From Bombus terrestris (taxonomy: Eukaryota; Arthropoda; Insecta; Hymenoptera; Apidae), in NCBI RefSeq assembly GCF_910591885.1, contig NC_063276.1, forward strand, positions 6,820,001 to 6,884,000: a stretch of DNA of 64,000 bases, in the 5' to 3' direction. The position numbers were made by a program, and so were the translations under genes. The notes under the pieces were generated by a model that searched no databases, was not told where the DNA came from, and was given only the letters and a program-made list of their open reading frames with translations. This document shows, piece by piece, positions 54,299 to 64,000 of this stretch (positions are counted from its first letter, which is position 1; every line of letters starts with the position of its first letter).

Positions 54299-54770
54299 TT
54301 GAACATCGGTCTCCAGAGAGAATATCTACATCGTTGCAATTACGTAGAATCCATTAATCCTTTGAACGTTGTTGAAATAGAATTTCGGTATAAATATGAC
54401 AATGGTTCGTGCAGTTCTACGAAAAGGTTCGTTTAAGTTCGTCCTGCAATTGATTAAGATTCTTACGATCTCCTCTCGCGTCAATCTTATGAACGTAACG
54501 TTAGATACCAATACGTGACATTGATATTACACATTGATTTTGCGTTAGAACTTTTCTTTGATCCTGCCAACGTGTTTGAAATTTTCATTTACAAATATCC
54601 TACGGGTCTATGTGCTTTTGTACATTTGGATGTTTCCAGCGGAAATCGGCCTCCGGCAGAGAATTTCTATATCGGTTTAATTATATAGAATCGATTGGTC
54701 CTTTTAACGTTGATAAATATGATTTTTATAATCGTTCCTCTCGCATTATTATAATTCAAAATTCGCTGTC
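54299..54770. repeat. Duplicated segment, two copies about 340 bp apart
   Basis: 54299-54385 and 54639-54725 align along most of their length: ATCGGTCTCCAGAGAGAAT against ATCGGCCTCCGGCAGAGAAT, then TAGAATCCATTAATCCTTT against TAGAATCGATTGGTCCTTT, then AACGTTG. Both copies are open in the matching frame, and the translations stay similar (REYLHRCNYVESINPLNV against REFLYRFNYIESIGPFNV). Similarity fades outside this core. Confidence 0.65.
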
Positions 54771-57700
54771 TCTGATTCTATTAAACGATCCTCGTTATAT
54801 GTTCAACTCAAATTATCTACCAAGTGTTGGTTGAGATCCTTTGAATTAAATGACACTATTAAATCACGTAACACAGAATAGCAAGAGCAAGGAATATTGA
54901 AGATAACACCAGAAATTTCAGATATATCGTAGAATCCACCCTGGGTTTTATAATTCGCTACGATTGGATCCGATGATGAAACTGATCACGTGGAATCCGT
55001 ACAGCCTCGTGGACCTGGAACAAATGTGCGATACGTTCGAACAAAAGGTTTCCAAAGTCGCTTCGAAATGGCAATAGTATTGAAACGGGGTGGACAATAG
55101 AGGTAACTTACAATATATGGCGGCTTAGGAAGCCTCAAGCGAAAACATGAATAGGAGCGAACCGTGGAAATTCATAGAGAACGCACATCACGTTGTAACG
55201 TAACCAACGGACACGAATATCACAGACGGAACAGTGGGAAACTGTCTTTTCCCGCGAAAGCCGTTGTTCGCTATTTTCGGAATCTGATTAAAATCCGAAA
55301 ATAGAAATCATCAACGAGGAATATTTACAAATTGTTAGATATTTAATAACTCCGACCCTTTTGACGCGACAGAGTATGAAGTAAAATCAAATCATACCAT
55401 CGCTTCAGCTTTTTCTGCAGATTAATTAACTTTTACGCTTATGCGACGCGGCATGCGGAATAAAATATCACGAGCTGATATTCTGCTACATGAACTAGCG
55501 ATGGAGTAAAGTATAGTGCGAGCAGGTTCGAATCTAATTGAAAGTTTCGAACTTCTAACACTTTTAAGTAGGGTCGAACTTAGACAGAGTAAGTTTAAAT
55601 TGCATATAAGTACTATGAGATGCTTTCAATTATAATCGTACTTCGACTAAATACATTTGCTTAATAGTAATTTTATTAGTCTCAATATCTGAAAAATACT
55701 ATCGAAAGATATTATTTCATTAACACATATCAGTTTTAACGCGTTTCATTCCTTTCTGATGAATCGATTGAGATTTTTCTGCATTTATGCGAAATTTGAA
55801 GATAGCGATGATATATTTGCCTTCGAAAATATAGTTTCCGACGGATATTCCCATGATGCAAAGCATTTTAGAAGAAAGGTATTCAATAGAATTTTCAGCT
55901 CAAAACAATAAAACATCAGCTGCATGACATTTTGATAGAAATTTGGCAAATCAGAATTCAATGACGTTTAAAACGCGTTTTACATGTCCTAATCTTTGAA
56001 GGATGCTTTGTCTTTTTAGTGCTACGAGTTCTGTACTCCACGTTCGTTATATTTTGAGCCAACAGGGAGAATAAGTAAGGCGATACTTGAAATAATATCA
56101 ATCGTACTTAAACTTAGCGAAGTTTAAAATTTCAAGTTAATCGATCAACGAGAATGGCTTATATTTGCTAAAAGAATCCCGATGAAGCTGGAAAAGATAA
56201 CTCGACTATATTTAAACTTGTTCTTATTGTTCATTCTTTATTCGATCTCGATTAATTAAATCATTTTCCATCGGAAAACATAATGTGGGAAGAAAAATTT
56301 TGGGCTATTGTTTTCTAGAAGTGATTGAGCTTCCATTGATAGAAGTGCGTAAATGGATTCAATGCTTGAGATTAGAGTTTGAAGAAGGGTTAGAAATTCA
56401 GGAATACGATTTCCTATAATTAATTGGAAAATACGTCAGATTTTATTAGAATTAATCTATTTGTTAAAGGATTATGTACCTAATGCCCTGTAAACCTTCC
56501 AAATTCTCTATTATAATCGTGTACAAATATATGCACTTCTACCATTTCTCACAATTGATTACTGATTATTGAAAAGCAATACGTCGTACAAGAGATGTCA
56601 AATGCTTAACGACGATTCTAATCTTTGTTGGTGAAAACTTTCGCTCCTATTATACCTAACATTTCTAAATATTTAGCATTCTCTCTAACCATTTTTCATA
56701 TACGGTTGTATGATCCAAACATTGTAGGTCCTAACAATATAGATATATATATATTTTACTTGAAGTAAATGGAAGAGATTGTGAAATAGAACAAGAGAGG
56801 ATACGTATACCCTTATATTTTAACATTGTTTTAGTATATCATTCAATTACAGTTTTGTCTTCACTGTCCCAGAAATATCATTTTAAAAATTCCTACGCTA
56901 TCCAATAGTACACAACTGCAAGTATTGAAGAGCAACGTTATCTTTCGAGTAACAGTTCTTTCCCTTAGCTTTGCATTTTTCTTGCATTCTGTATGTACAC
57001 GATTCTCGACAGAATAAAAGAGAACCACACGCGAAGGAATCTTACAGTGCGCACCCTTGTATGCAAAAACAACAGGGCATTGAACGTTGCATTCTCAAAT
57101 AGAAATTCTCAAAAGTAAACCGTGGTTATCGTTCCATGAAACAATCATACCAAAATGACAAATACCTGTATAGATTGTATTTATCTATATACATATTTAA
57201 TATATAGATTGTATTATAATTTCGGGCTTCTCCGATTACACATTGTTATATAAACAAGAATTATAATAACCTCCTCTATTAAACGTATTACACAATATAA
57301 CTGCGCGAATAATATCGCAAACAATGTCACCACGAGAATCGAAATTTATGTTGCAACGTGATAATAGTTAATTAACTCAAAGTCAATCAGCGAAGGGTAA
57401 TCGACGCTCGAGCTGATCCATTTCAAAAGAATGACAAACTCGTTGATGAAATGGACATCAGAGGATACAATTCAATTCCATTTCGCTCGAATTAATCAAT
57501 TGTTCGTAATTTGGAAGATGTTCGGTGTTGATGTATTAAAAATTCAATTATCTCCTCCAATAGGTACGTACGGGGGGAAAAATATTACGAATTGTGTCCA
57601 GTGAAAAATTCGGACAGAATATTTTGATCGACATCCAGGCCTCTAGCTCTTCTCATCCACGACAATCTATTTTTGACACGTTTGAACTTTGCAGCACGGA

Positions 57701-59362
57701 TTTAAATAGATAATAGAGATAGAACATAAATGGATCTGGGCGAGGGTCTACGTTAAACGAGGACACAAAATATAGGAAAATATTGTAACAGCGAATTTAG
57801 TAAAATTATCTAAAAAAGAATGGAGGAGGGTAAAATAGGAATAGCTATTTATATTCAGGATTAAACGTAAGATTTCAAAATCAAATTCTACCGAGGATGA
57901 GATTAAAGTGTAGCGTTATAAAAATGCTATGGACGTTATTTCATAATCCGTAGAAAAATGTTACAGAATATTCCGTGAAAAATTGTTTTCATTTTAAACG
58001 AGTATTGTGCACACATTGTGTCACGTGTATATACGTAGAATCGTTCGATAACCACCCTAAATGTTAAGTAAATATCAAATAATGAATAATACAATACATC
58101 GCCGTGAGCGTTTAATCTCGATATTAAACTGCAATTAAGTATTGAACAAGCCATATTACGATGTATGGAAACCAATGTGGCGTCCCGTATTTATACATTT
58201 ACAGTAGCAATGAGTGGATCTCTATTATGAATTCTTCCACTAATTTGAATTTTTTATGTTGATTAATCTCTTGGCTTACGATTTACTTTATTATTATGTA
58301 TACTCTTTAAACTCAACTATCTGTCTTTACAACATTCTGAGTAATATTAAGATTACCGAGATGCCAAATATAACTTTGAATTTTATGAATTAATTGGAAT
58401 ATATGTAATTCTTTGTCGTTGATATGATTATAGTTTCTCATAATAATTACTTTCTAAATCATTTTACTACATTGACATACGGTTAGTATATTACCCAAGG
58501 ATTTTTCTTATCGAATTATTTTATTCAACAGTAAGATAAGAAGGAACCTTCGAAAAAGGAGTATAAAAAGAAAACGATCGAATCACACATACGAAACCCG
58601 TCGATGCATCATCGATATGATATGCTATGATGATGCAACGGATCAAACGTATATAAATTCGCACTTGCCGGGGCCATGTCCGAGCGGGCAAACGTGATAT
58701 AAACGCGGATTCTCCCGTACGCGGTTCTTGCACGCGTAAATCTCACGATTTACGAGCATAGTAGCAACGTTCAGGAAAAAGATGGTCAAAGTGACTCAGG
58801 AAGCATACCGACGTGCATTCACGCTAGACATCGACGCTGATCGAATTCTTACAGTTCTCTCTGAATTTCACAATCGGAAAATTAGATCTTTGTCTCTCTT
58901 TTTGGCATCGACAACTCTAAAGAAGATTTCAAATATTGCATAAAAAGACTTTGATAAAAAGCACTGAAAGGGAACAATGTCTCTTTTCAGTCAATTTACA
59001 TATCGAATTTTATTTTTCCAACATTGTGGTTATGAAAGAGAATTCTGAAGATATGTTCGGTAATTTCTTCGTCGCTTCATTTCTTCTCCTACTTGAAGTT
59101 TGAACTTCCTACCTGGAGTTTTATGAATTTAACAGAAACTAGAATATTAATAGTAACGTGATAAACTATTATATAATATTTTTCGTTAAGTCAAAGTAAA
59201 TCTTCTGCATATTTTTTATTTGTGTTCCTGGCTTCTGAAACGTGTCTATTATTCCGATACCACATATAATATATGAAACCATATATAAATCCTTCATACT
59301 GTTGCATTTACGCAACTTTGACTAAACAACATAAACTATCAATTCTTCATTTTTTGTTTCAG
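54771..59362. other. AT-rich non-coding sequence immediately upstream of the first recognised exon
   Basis: This is the emptiest part of the window: from about 54.9 to 57.9 kb no long frame exists. The segment ends in the strong acceptor of the 59363 exon. It is almost certainly intron, since that exon begins inside a split codon. Confidence 0.65.
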
Positions 59363-59633
59363 ATGATGAGAACTCGTCGGTACATGGGGTCGTAACAGAA
59401 GAGGGACTGTTTGATGGAACTATCTTTACAGCATCCGACGAAATCTACATCGAACCAACCAGCAGATACGCACCCCTCGTATGTCATCGGCAAGATGGCG
59501 AAGATAAAGATACAACAGACGCTGTGCATCATCATACGATCGCGTATCGTTCTGTGGACGTGAATGTCCCACGTAGTAATGGGTATCCATGTGCCAGTGA
59601 GCTTTTGCGAGAGAACACGTTAAATGAATTAAG
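59363..59633 (+). CDS. kuz: ADAM10/Kuzbanian-type metalloprotease, propeptide exon (partial gene)
   Basis: This exon encodes 89 complete codons plus two split ones, all in the propeptide of an ADAM10-family membrane metalloprotease. It starts after a strong acceptor (pyrimidine run ending TTTCAG at 59362) and ends at AAG/GTAAAT. The first full codons read DENSSVHGVV; a Gly-Leu-Phe-Asp-Gly turn follows at residues 14-18 and YIEPTSRY at 28-35. This matches the ADAM10 propeptide pattern in which an SHG/VHG motif precedes a phenylalanine-glycine turn and a YVEP..RY motif. HTIAYRSVD (57-65) corresponds to the family's FHSVIY segment, and Cys76 in GYPCASEL to the conserved late propeptide cysteine. 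ENSS is a possible N-glycosylation site. The exon enters with two bases of a split codon, so an upstream exon must exist; I did not find it. Insects carry two related genes, kuzbanian and kuzbanian-like, and I cannot exclude the second. The symbol is therefore tentative. Confidence 0.85.
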
Positions 59634-59914
59634 GTAAATACATTTTAAACTCTTGTGTTTGCCATTAAGCTAATTATTTCGACGTAATAGTACAACAACA
59701 TGAAAAATGCAATTTCCCGTATGAAGACTCTTAAGACAATTTAATTAAATAAAACATAAATTATACTTCGTTATTCATCTCCCGCTGTTATCTTTGTTCC
59801 TTTGAATAATATAAGAAGAAATTCAATTGGCCGTTCACAGTTGAATTTCCAACCTAGTCTCGCATTTGAGACAGCTTAGCATGCAATTTGGATGTATAAT
59901 ATCTTCCCGTATGA

Positions 59915-60331
59915 TCTAACACGTTCAATATTCCAGGTACAAACTTAATATCGACCGGCTTAGTATCTACTGACCGGTTTAATAGAATTTCAGATGGCAC
60001 CGTAATGGCGGTTAACTGTACGAGAGATCAAGCATTCCAGTTTTACATTAGAGATCGCGATAACTAACGTTTCAAAGCATCAGTGCCATGAATCGAAGTT
60101 AACAAAATTAGTAGGGAAGCTGCGCGACACAAAGGCTCTGCAAGGGAAACCGATCATTTCCTGAGACACGTTCGTCAAAGTGCACTCACGATTACAGGGA
60201 GAACGCATTTTAACAGAGTATTAGAGAGGGAAGCAGCTCTAGCATTGATTAATTATAATGTTCTCTGGCATGGAGCTCAGAAAGAGTTGCTGGAGAGAAG
60301 GAAACAGATTTTAAGTTATCTTAATAATTGA
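59915..60331 (+). other. Coding-like frame inside the intron, possible pseudogene or alternative exon
   Basis: One frame runs 138 codons with only two internal stops (TAA about 60055, TGA 60089) before a TGA at 60329. The first part contains GLVSTDRFNRISDGTVMAVN. The last part, open from 60092, is rich in Arg, Glu, Ala and Leu and looks helical, with segments REAARHKGSARETDHF and VLEREAALALINYN, ending LLERRKQILSYLNN. An AG at 60111 or 60114 would place this last block in phase with the preceding exon's donor, giving a short alternative carboxyl end, but there is no pyrimidine tract before it. I do not recognise the protein. A second plus frame and a minus frame are also fairly open here, which lowers the significance. 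It could be chance, a decayed gene fragment or an unrecognised exon. Confidence 0.3.
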
Positions 60332-61307
60332 GTAAATTGTATTACATGGAAATTTTAGTTTCAGTTACGTGATATTAGCTACGTTCTAACTAACTATTAT
60401 AGTGGCTCTTAAATCACATAAATCTTCACTGTAAATTTTCTTAATTTCGAAAGTTTTGATCCATAATTCGATAATTGTGAATTTTTGTACTTTGTTTCAA
60501 ATTATTATTAATTAATCCCATCTCAATTAATAACATCTTTTTTATTTACTCATATAACTTTTTTCTTTACGCGTATAAAATAAATCAAAGTTTTATAATT
60601 ATCCAACTGCGTGATTAGAAAATAAATATATATTTAACACAGATTAGATTCTTACCTCGTTTCATTCCAAAGCTTATCAGTGAAATGAGTTTTGCGAGAG
60701 TACTGGCGAATCTCATCGGATATTCCGGTCAGATGGCATAGAAAGAATTCGAGGCAATCTTTCTATCTACGCGCAACAACCTATCGTTTCTGCTATATAT
60801 CGAGGCCGTTGGAACAGCGTGGCGCAGTCTCTAAACACTTTAAGCGCTCGTTTCGTCTATGGCTTCACTGGTGCATTTTCGAAATCACGTCACGCGCACG
60901 CAAGGAATTAAACGGATACAGTGAAAAAAAACACATAAAACGCGGCAACTGCGTTGGTATATAAAAGACTCGTAAAAACGGAATGTACTGAATCTTATAA
61001 AGAAAAGAATAAAAAAAAAAAGAGAGAATAAAAATGAGAAAATTTAACGAGTTTTAATATACAGTGTGTACAGAACACGAACATATATTGAATCAAAAAA
61101 TTAATACACGGCATGAATCGCATAATGGATAATTTGTTGCTTAAATACATTTATAATCTCTGCGATATATATGCTTGCAGTAAGTATCTTATAACATCTA
61201 TGTACATTTTCAGATTTACTTCAAACTTGACCAATGTAATCATGATAATCGAATCTCTTTACAGTAGCAATATAATTTTCAAATGTTTCGTATAACGTAC
61301 ATAATAT

Positions 61308-61332
61308 ACTCATATTATTATATAATATGAGT
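61308..61332. repeat. AT-rich perfect hairpin
   Basis: ACTCATATTAT, 3-base loop, ATAATATGAGT: an 11-bp perfect stem that can extend by a wobble pair and one more pair. It lies in the intron. Its loop is too short for a microRNA precursor. Confidence 0.7.
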
Positions 61333-61588
61333 GTTATACAATATTACTCAGAAACGATTTTTACAAGTATTTGAATACTTTCGTGAAATGCTGTAATTCA
61401 AAGACGTGGCCTTGGTCATCTTGATACGAGCGCGTAGAGATTCGACAGGAGGCCCGATGGCAACGATCCTCGAAGTAAATTGGCTTCAAGCCTGTTACGT
61501 ATTACCCAACATATGTCACTCTTATCTCCTTGCCGCACCCCGACGATTTCTCTCGTTTATCCCGGGCGGCCGGAGTTGATCAGTTCAG

Positions 61589-61810
61589 CATGAGGGATTC
61601 ACTGGTGCGCTGTAGTTTTCCAAACGCTTACCGACGAAAAATCGTTCGCAGGACGAACAGGACGTGGAGTGGATATCTCGGGGACACAATGCGGCCGCTT
61701 TATCAACACCTGAACGAGGGGAACTCCCGCGCCAAGCCGGGCTTCTATCCGAAAGACGTTAGGAAGAAAGACCCCACGGCGAGCTCGCACAATTTAGAGT
61801 TACTCGATAG
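61589..61810 (+). CDS. kuz: ADAM10/Kuzbanian-type metalloprotease, basic late-propeptide exon
   Basis: This exon has 73 full codons plus a first base that completes the codon left open at 59633 (AG+C, serine) and two trailing bases. It ends at GATAG/GTAAGC, a good donor. The acceptor at 61588 (GTTCAG) has a mediocre pyrimidine tract; a competing CAG five bases earlier would break the frame, so phase decides the choice. The product runs from MRDSLVRCSF to SSHNLELLD and is strongly basic, with RRK at residues 15-17, RR at 20-21 and RKK at 58-60. NRT at 23-25 is a possible N-glycosylation site. I see no close match to a motif I know. Its assignment rests on phase agreement with both neighbours and on its position, because the corresponding linker between the conserved propeptide and the cleavage site varies in length and sequence in this family. 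Alternative splicing of this exon is possible: skipping it joins phase 2 to phase 2 and keeps the frame. Confidence 0.75.
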
Positions 61811-63462
61811 GTAAGCTTTTCAATTTAATCTTCCTTTTTAATAAAAACTTTACAAAAGATTTGCACATCCTGCCAAGAAGAAGCTGAAGTTTCCTTTAAT
61901 TTAAAAATGTTTTGCCTACACACCTACGTTAAGCCTTTGAGTCGGCTAAAAGTGAATGACGTCCGTCTGATCGCGCCGAGCTAATACTACTTGGGTAGTC
62001 TGTTTATCGGGGATGAGTGGGTAATTCGTCACTCGAATTATTAAACTCTTGTACATATAGGAGAATTTATTGGATAGTTATATGTTACAGAATTATTCAT
62101 TCATTTTTCTATCATCTATACTTTTTTTCATATAATAATTCTCATCCTGATAAATAGATTCAGACAATTTAATCAGACAGGATCTAAAATATTTCGTTAA
62201 ATAAAGTGTCGCTGTACATTCCAGTATATATATATATATATATCCCGATATAATTTTTTTATTTAAAAACCTTTATTTTTCATAAATCATTCCATAATTG
62301 TTAAAAATTAATTATAGCATATTTACATATAGAAGAAATACCTAGACTAAAAATTAATTTATTTTCATCAATTTTTAACTCCGTGGTTGTGGAAAGAACG
62401 ACCCAGTTAACAGGTTAACTCGTTTTAGCTGTCTGACCATGAACCGCCTCGTTTCACTCATGTCTCCGCTGCAAGTTGCATCGAAAAGAGGCCAAGTGTC
62501 TTCCGTGCAACTAATTGAAATCCCCCGTTTCCCTTTTTACGGTAGCGACTGGAAGTTGGAAAAAATAAAAAGTTATACAGCCTGTAAAAGTTTTACACGG
62601 TCGTTCGTTCTCGATCACCGGTCTCATCCCCCCAACCCTCTTCCCTAACCCTGTTCGACTCTTTTCTTCCTTCCCGGTTGTGTTCAACGTTTTCCACTCT
62701 GCTTCCACTTAGCCCGTCTCTACGAACACGTCGATGAAATATTCTAGCAGATGCTGGGAAAGCCAGGTCAAAGGAAGAAAGTTGCCCGTTGCTGGGGAAG
62801 AAAAGCGCAACGGTTACTTATCGTCCCGTCGATTCTTCCCCCGGACTGTTTGCCGTGCTATGCTTGCGCTTCCATTTAAAGAGCACACCCATTTCCGGGC
62901 AGAGAAAAGCCAGACTATCCGGCAGCGAATAGCGATGAAAACGTCAAAAATCGAGAGCAAACACCATTATCGAACAATCCAATTTAACGTTGCCCGCGAC
63001 CGAGTTATCCTTATCGGACGTTTCCCGCGATCGGATTCTTTTTCTGGTAGAGAGATTTGATTTGTTGTTCAAGTGCGGATCGCGTATCGGTTAAATCGAC
63101 TATCGTAACATCGAAAATCCTGCTCTTTTTACAGCCTACGAACCAAATGCGGACGTAGTACGCGTAGAATCTAGAAATTTTTTCTGTTCACCGTTGAAGT
63201 CGATAACTCAGTTATCTCGTTGTTCAAACTTCAGAGGTTAGAAATTAAAAAATTTTATTTCTACGGAGTTCCATATAATACGGAAAATATATTTGAGATG
63301 AAAGAAATTTCGAATTTTGGAAATATACGAACATTAATTAAAATTCTTTTGAAGGCGCATAAACGGAAATATATTATTAAGTTAAAGGCGATAATGCTTC
63401 TTTGTCAGGCTAATTGTATTTAGTGAAAATAGATGTCATTTCTTTGCAATCAGATTGTACAG
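61811..63462 (+). other. Intron before the catalytic-domain exon of the ADAM10-type gene
   Basis: The interval is bounded by GTAAGC and TTGTACAG. It holds a TA dinucleotide run at 62225-62243, AT-rich sequence to about 62400, then a GC-richer block (about 62400-63060) with chance open frames on both strands. I see no exon in it. Confidence 0.75.
62225..62243. repeat. TA dinucleotide microsatellite
   Basis: Nineteen bases of uninterrupted TA repeat in the intron preceding the catalytic-domain exon. Confidence 0.9.
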
Positions 63463-63638
63463 GGAACGATATTCTCGAGTGCTCCGCAAAAGGACGTCCG
63501 TGGATCCGAAGAAAACCACTTGTATGTTGTACCTGCAAGCGGATCACACGTTCTTCAATCATTATAAATCTGAAGAGGCCAGTATCGAGGTGATGACTCG
63601 GCATGTACAGCGTGTCAACTCAATTTATAGATATACAG
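63463..63638 (+). CDS. kuz: ADAM10/Kuzbanian-type metalloprotease, cleavage-site and start of catalytic domain exon
   Basis: This is the most diagnostic exon: 58 full codons, one leading base (AG+G, arginine) and one trailing base before GTACAT. The acceptor is TTGTACAG at 63462. Residues 5-10 are RVLRKR, a basic proprotein-convertase site. Next come SVDPKKTTCMLYLQADHTFF (12-31) and then MTRHVQRVNSIYRYT (44-58). This is the start of the mature reprolysin-type catalytic domain of ADAM10/Kuzbanian proteins: the conserved Cys20, the edge strand with LYLQADH, and the first helix with HVQ.VNSIY. The family continues with a T-D-F triplet, and the single trailing G fits an aspartate codon completed by the next exon. 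The zinc-binding HExxH motif and all later domains lie beyond the right edge. The enzyme is expected to be a type I membrane sheddase. The residues here resemble fly Kuzbanian and Kuzbanian-like about equally well to my eye. Confidence 0.93.
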
Positions 63639-64000
63639 GTACATAAAAATTATTAATAGATTACAATAGACTGTAATATTAGAGTATAAGTTAGGATAGG
63701 TGATACATGAACCGATTGCCGATAGTTTTCTGTTTCGTTTTAATGTAAGTAGGAGATGACGGATTGATAGCTACGTGCTGTTCTTGTGAGAGACGTAGGC
63801 TTAAGCCAAAAAGAATGTGGATGAGCATGTGTGTATGTTTGCAGCGTGTGCCTGCGTAAAAACAAAAGAGTCTTAGTCAGCAAATGTAAGTGAATGGAAC
63901 ACCGAGTGTGAGCAAACTTATCTCTTTCTACCTAGCAATAAAATAATAGTTTAACCTCCCGTAATAGTCATCCGCTCTATCATCCTTACAAATCTGATTA
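63639..64000 (+). other. Start of the next intron, running off the right edge
   Basis: The donor is GTACAT at 63639. No acceptor followed by a frame that continues the TDF motif expected next in the catalytic domain was found before position 64000, so the next exon lies outside the window. Confidence 0.65.

Larger units (their letters stand above)
59634..61588 (+). other. Intron between propeptide exons of the ADAM10-type gene
   Basis: The interval is bounded by GTAAAT and TTCAG. It contains an unusual coding-like stretch (59915-60331, listed separately), AT-rich filler, a poly-A run near 61010-61021, a short perfect hairpin at 61308-61332, and a Tc1-like terminus resemblance near 61367-61390 (AAGTATTTGAATACTTTCGTG). 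No further exon is needed to keep the phase. Confidence 0.7.

Noticed and set aside
55516..55545. GGTTCGAATC resembling a tRNA B box
   Set aside because: The A-box-like sequence is too close upstream and no cloverleaf can be drawn, so no tRNA is called.
61530..61588. Extending the linker exon leftwards to 61530
   Set aside because: The frame is open, but the acceptor that fits the preceding phase is at 61588; the CAG at 61583 would shift the frame.
1..64000. Prokaryotic gene cluster, CRISPR array, phage or defence system
   Set aside because: No dense gene array, no regularly spaced identical repeats, and clear spliceosomal exons show eukaryotic DNA.

Overview
This window is animal nuclear DNA, most likely from an insect. 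The DNA is AT-rich with GC-richer patches, CG dinucleotides are common throughout, and no dense array of long open frames exists on either strand. The one gene I can identify is an intron-split ADAM10/Kuzbanian-type metalloprotease at the extreme right end. Its protein sequence is arthropod-like, and the CpG-rich, AT-rich background fits a hymenopteran such as a bee. That taxonomic guess is inference, not a demonstrated placement.

Layout: positions 1 to about 59,360 hold no coding exon I can defend. The stretch contains simple repeats, several diverged local tandem duplications (4848-5359, 9919-10270, 27228-27530, 54299-54770), a 20-bp perfect palindrome (8788-8807), and short remnants that look like non-autonomous DNA transposons (22393-22812, 32061-32470, 30061-30460, with a related piece at 36679-36850). 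Most open frames here are 60-150 codons long, lie on both strands and often overlap antisense. That is what chance gives in such DNA.

From 59,363 to the right edge there are three plus-strand coding exons: 59363-59633, 61589-61810 and 63463-63638. Their splice phases agree with one another (2 bases in/2 out, 1 in/2 out, 1 in/1 out). Together they encode 222 residues: the second half of the propeptide, the basic cleavage site before the mature enzyme, and the first strand and helix of the catalytic domain. The signal peptide and early propeptide were not found, so they probably lie to the left of the window. If so, most of the window is one very long intron, or intron plus upstream sequence. 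The HExxH zinc site, disintegrin, cysteine-rich and transmembrane parts lie to the right. The protein would be a membrane-anchored sheddase; in flies this family cleaves Notch and its ligands.

I found no prokaryotic features, CRISPR array, rRNA or convincing tRNA. The points most worth checking are a coding-like frame inside the first intron of this gene (59915-60331), a phase-compatible candidate mini-exon at 44757-44841, a duplicated segment near 54.3-54.8 kb whose copies stay alike when translated, and the palindrome at 8.8 kb.
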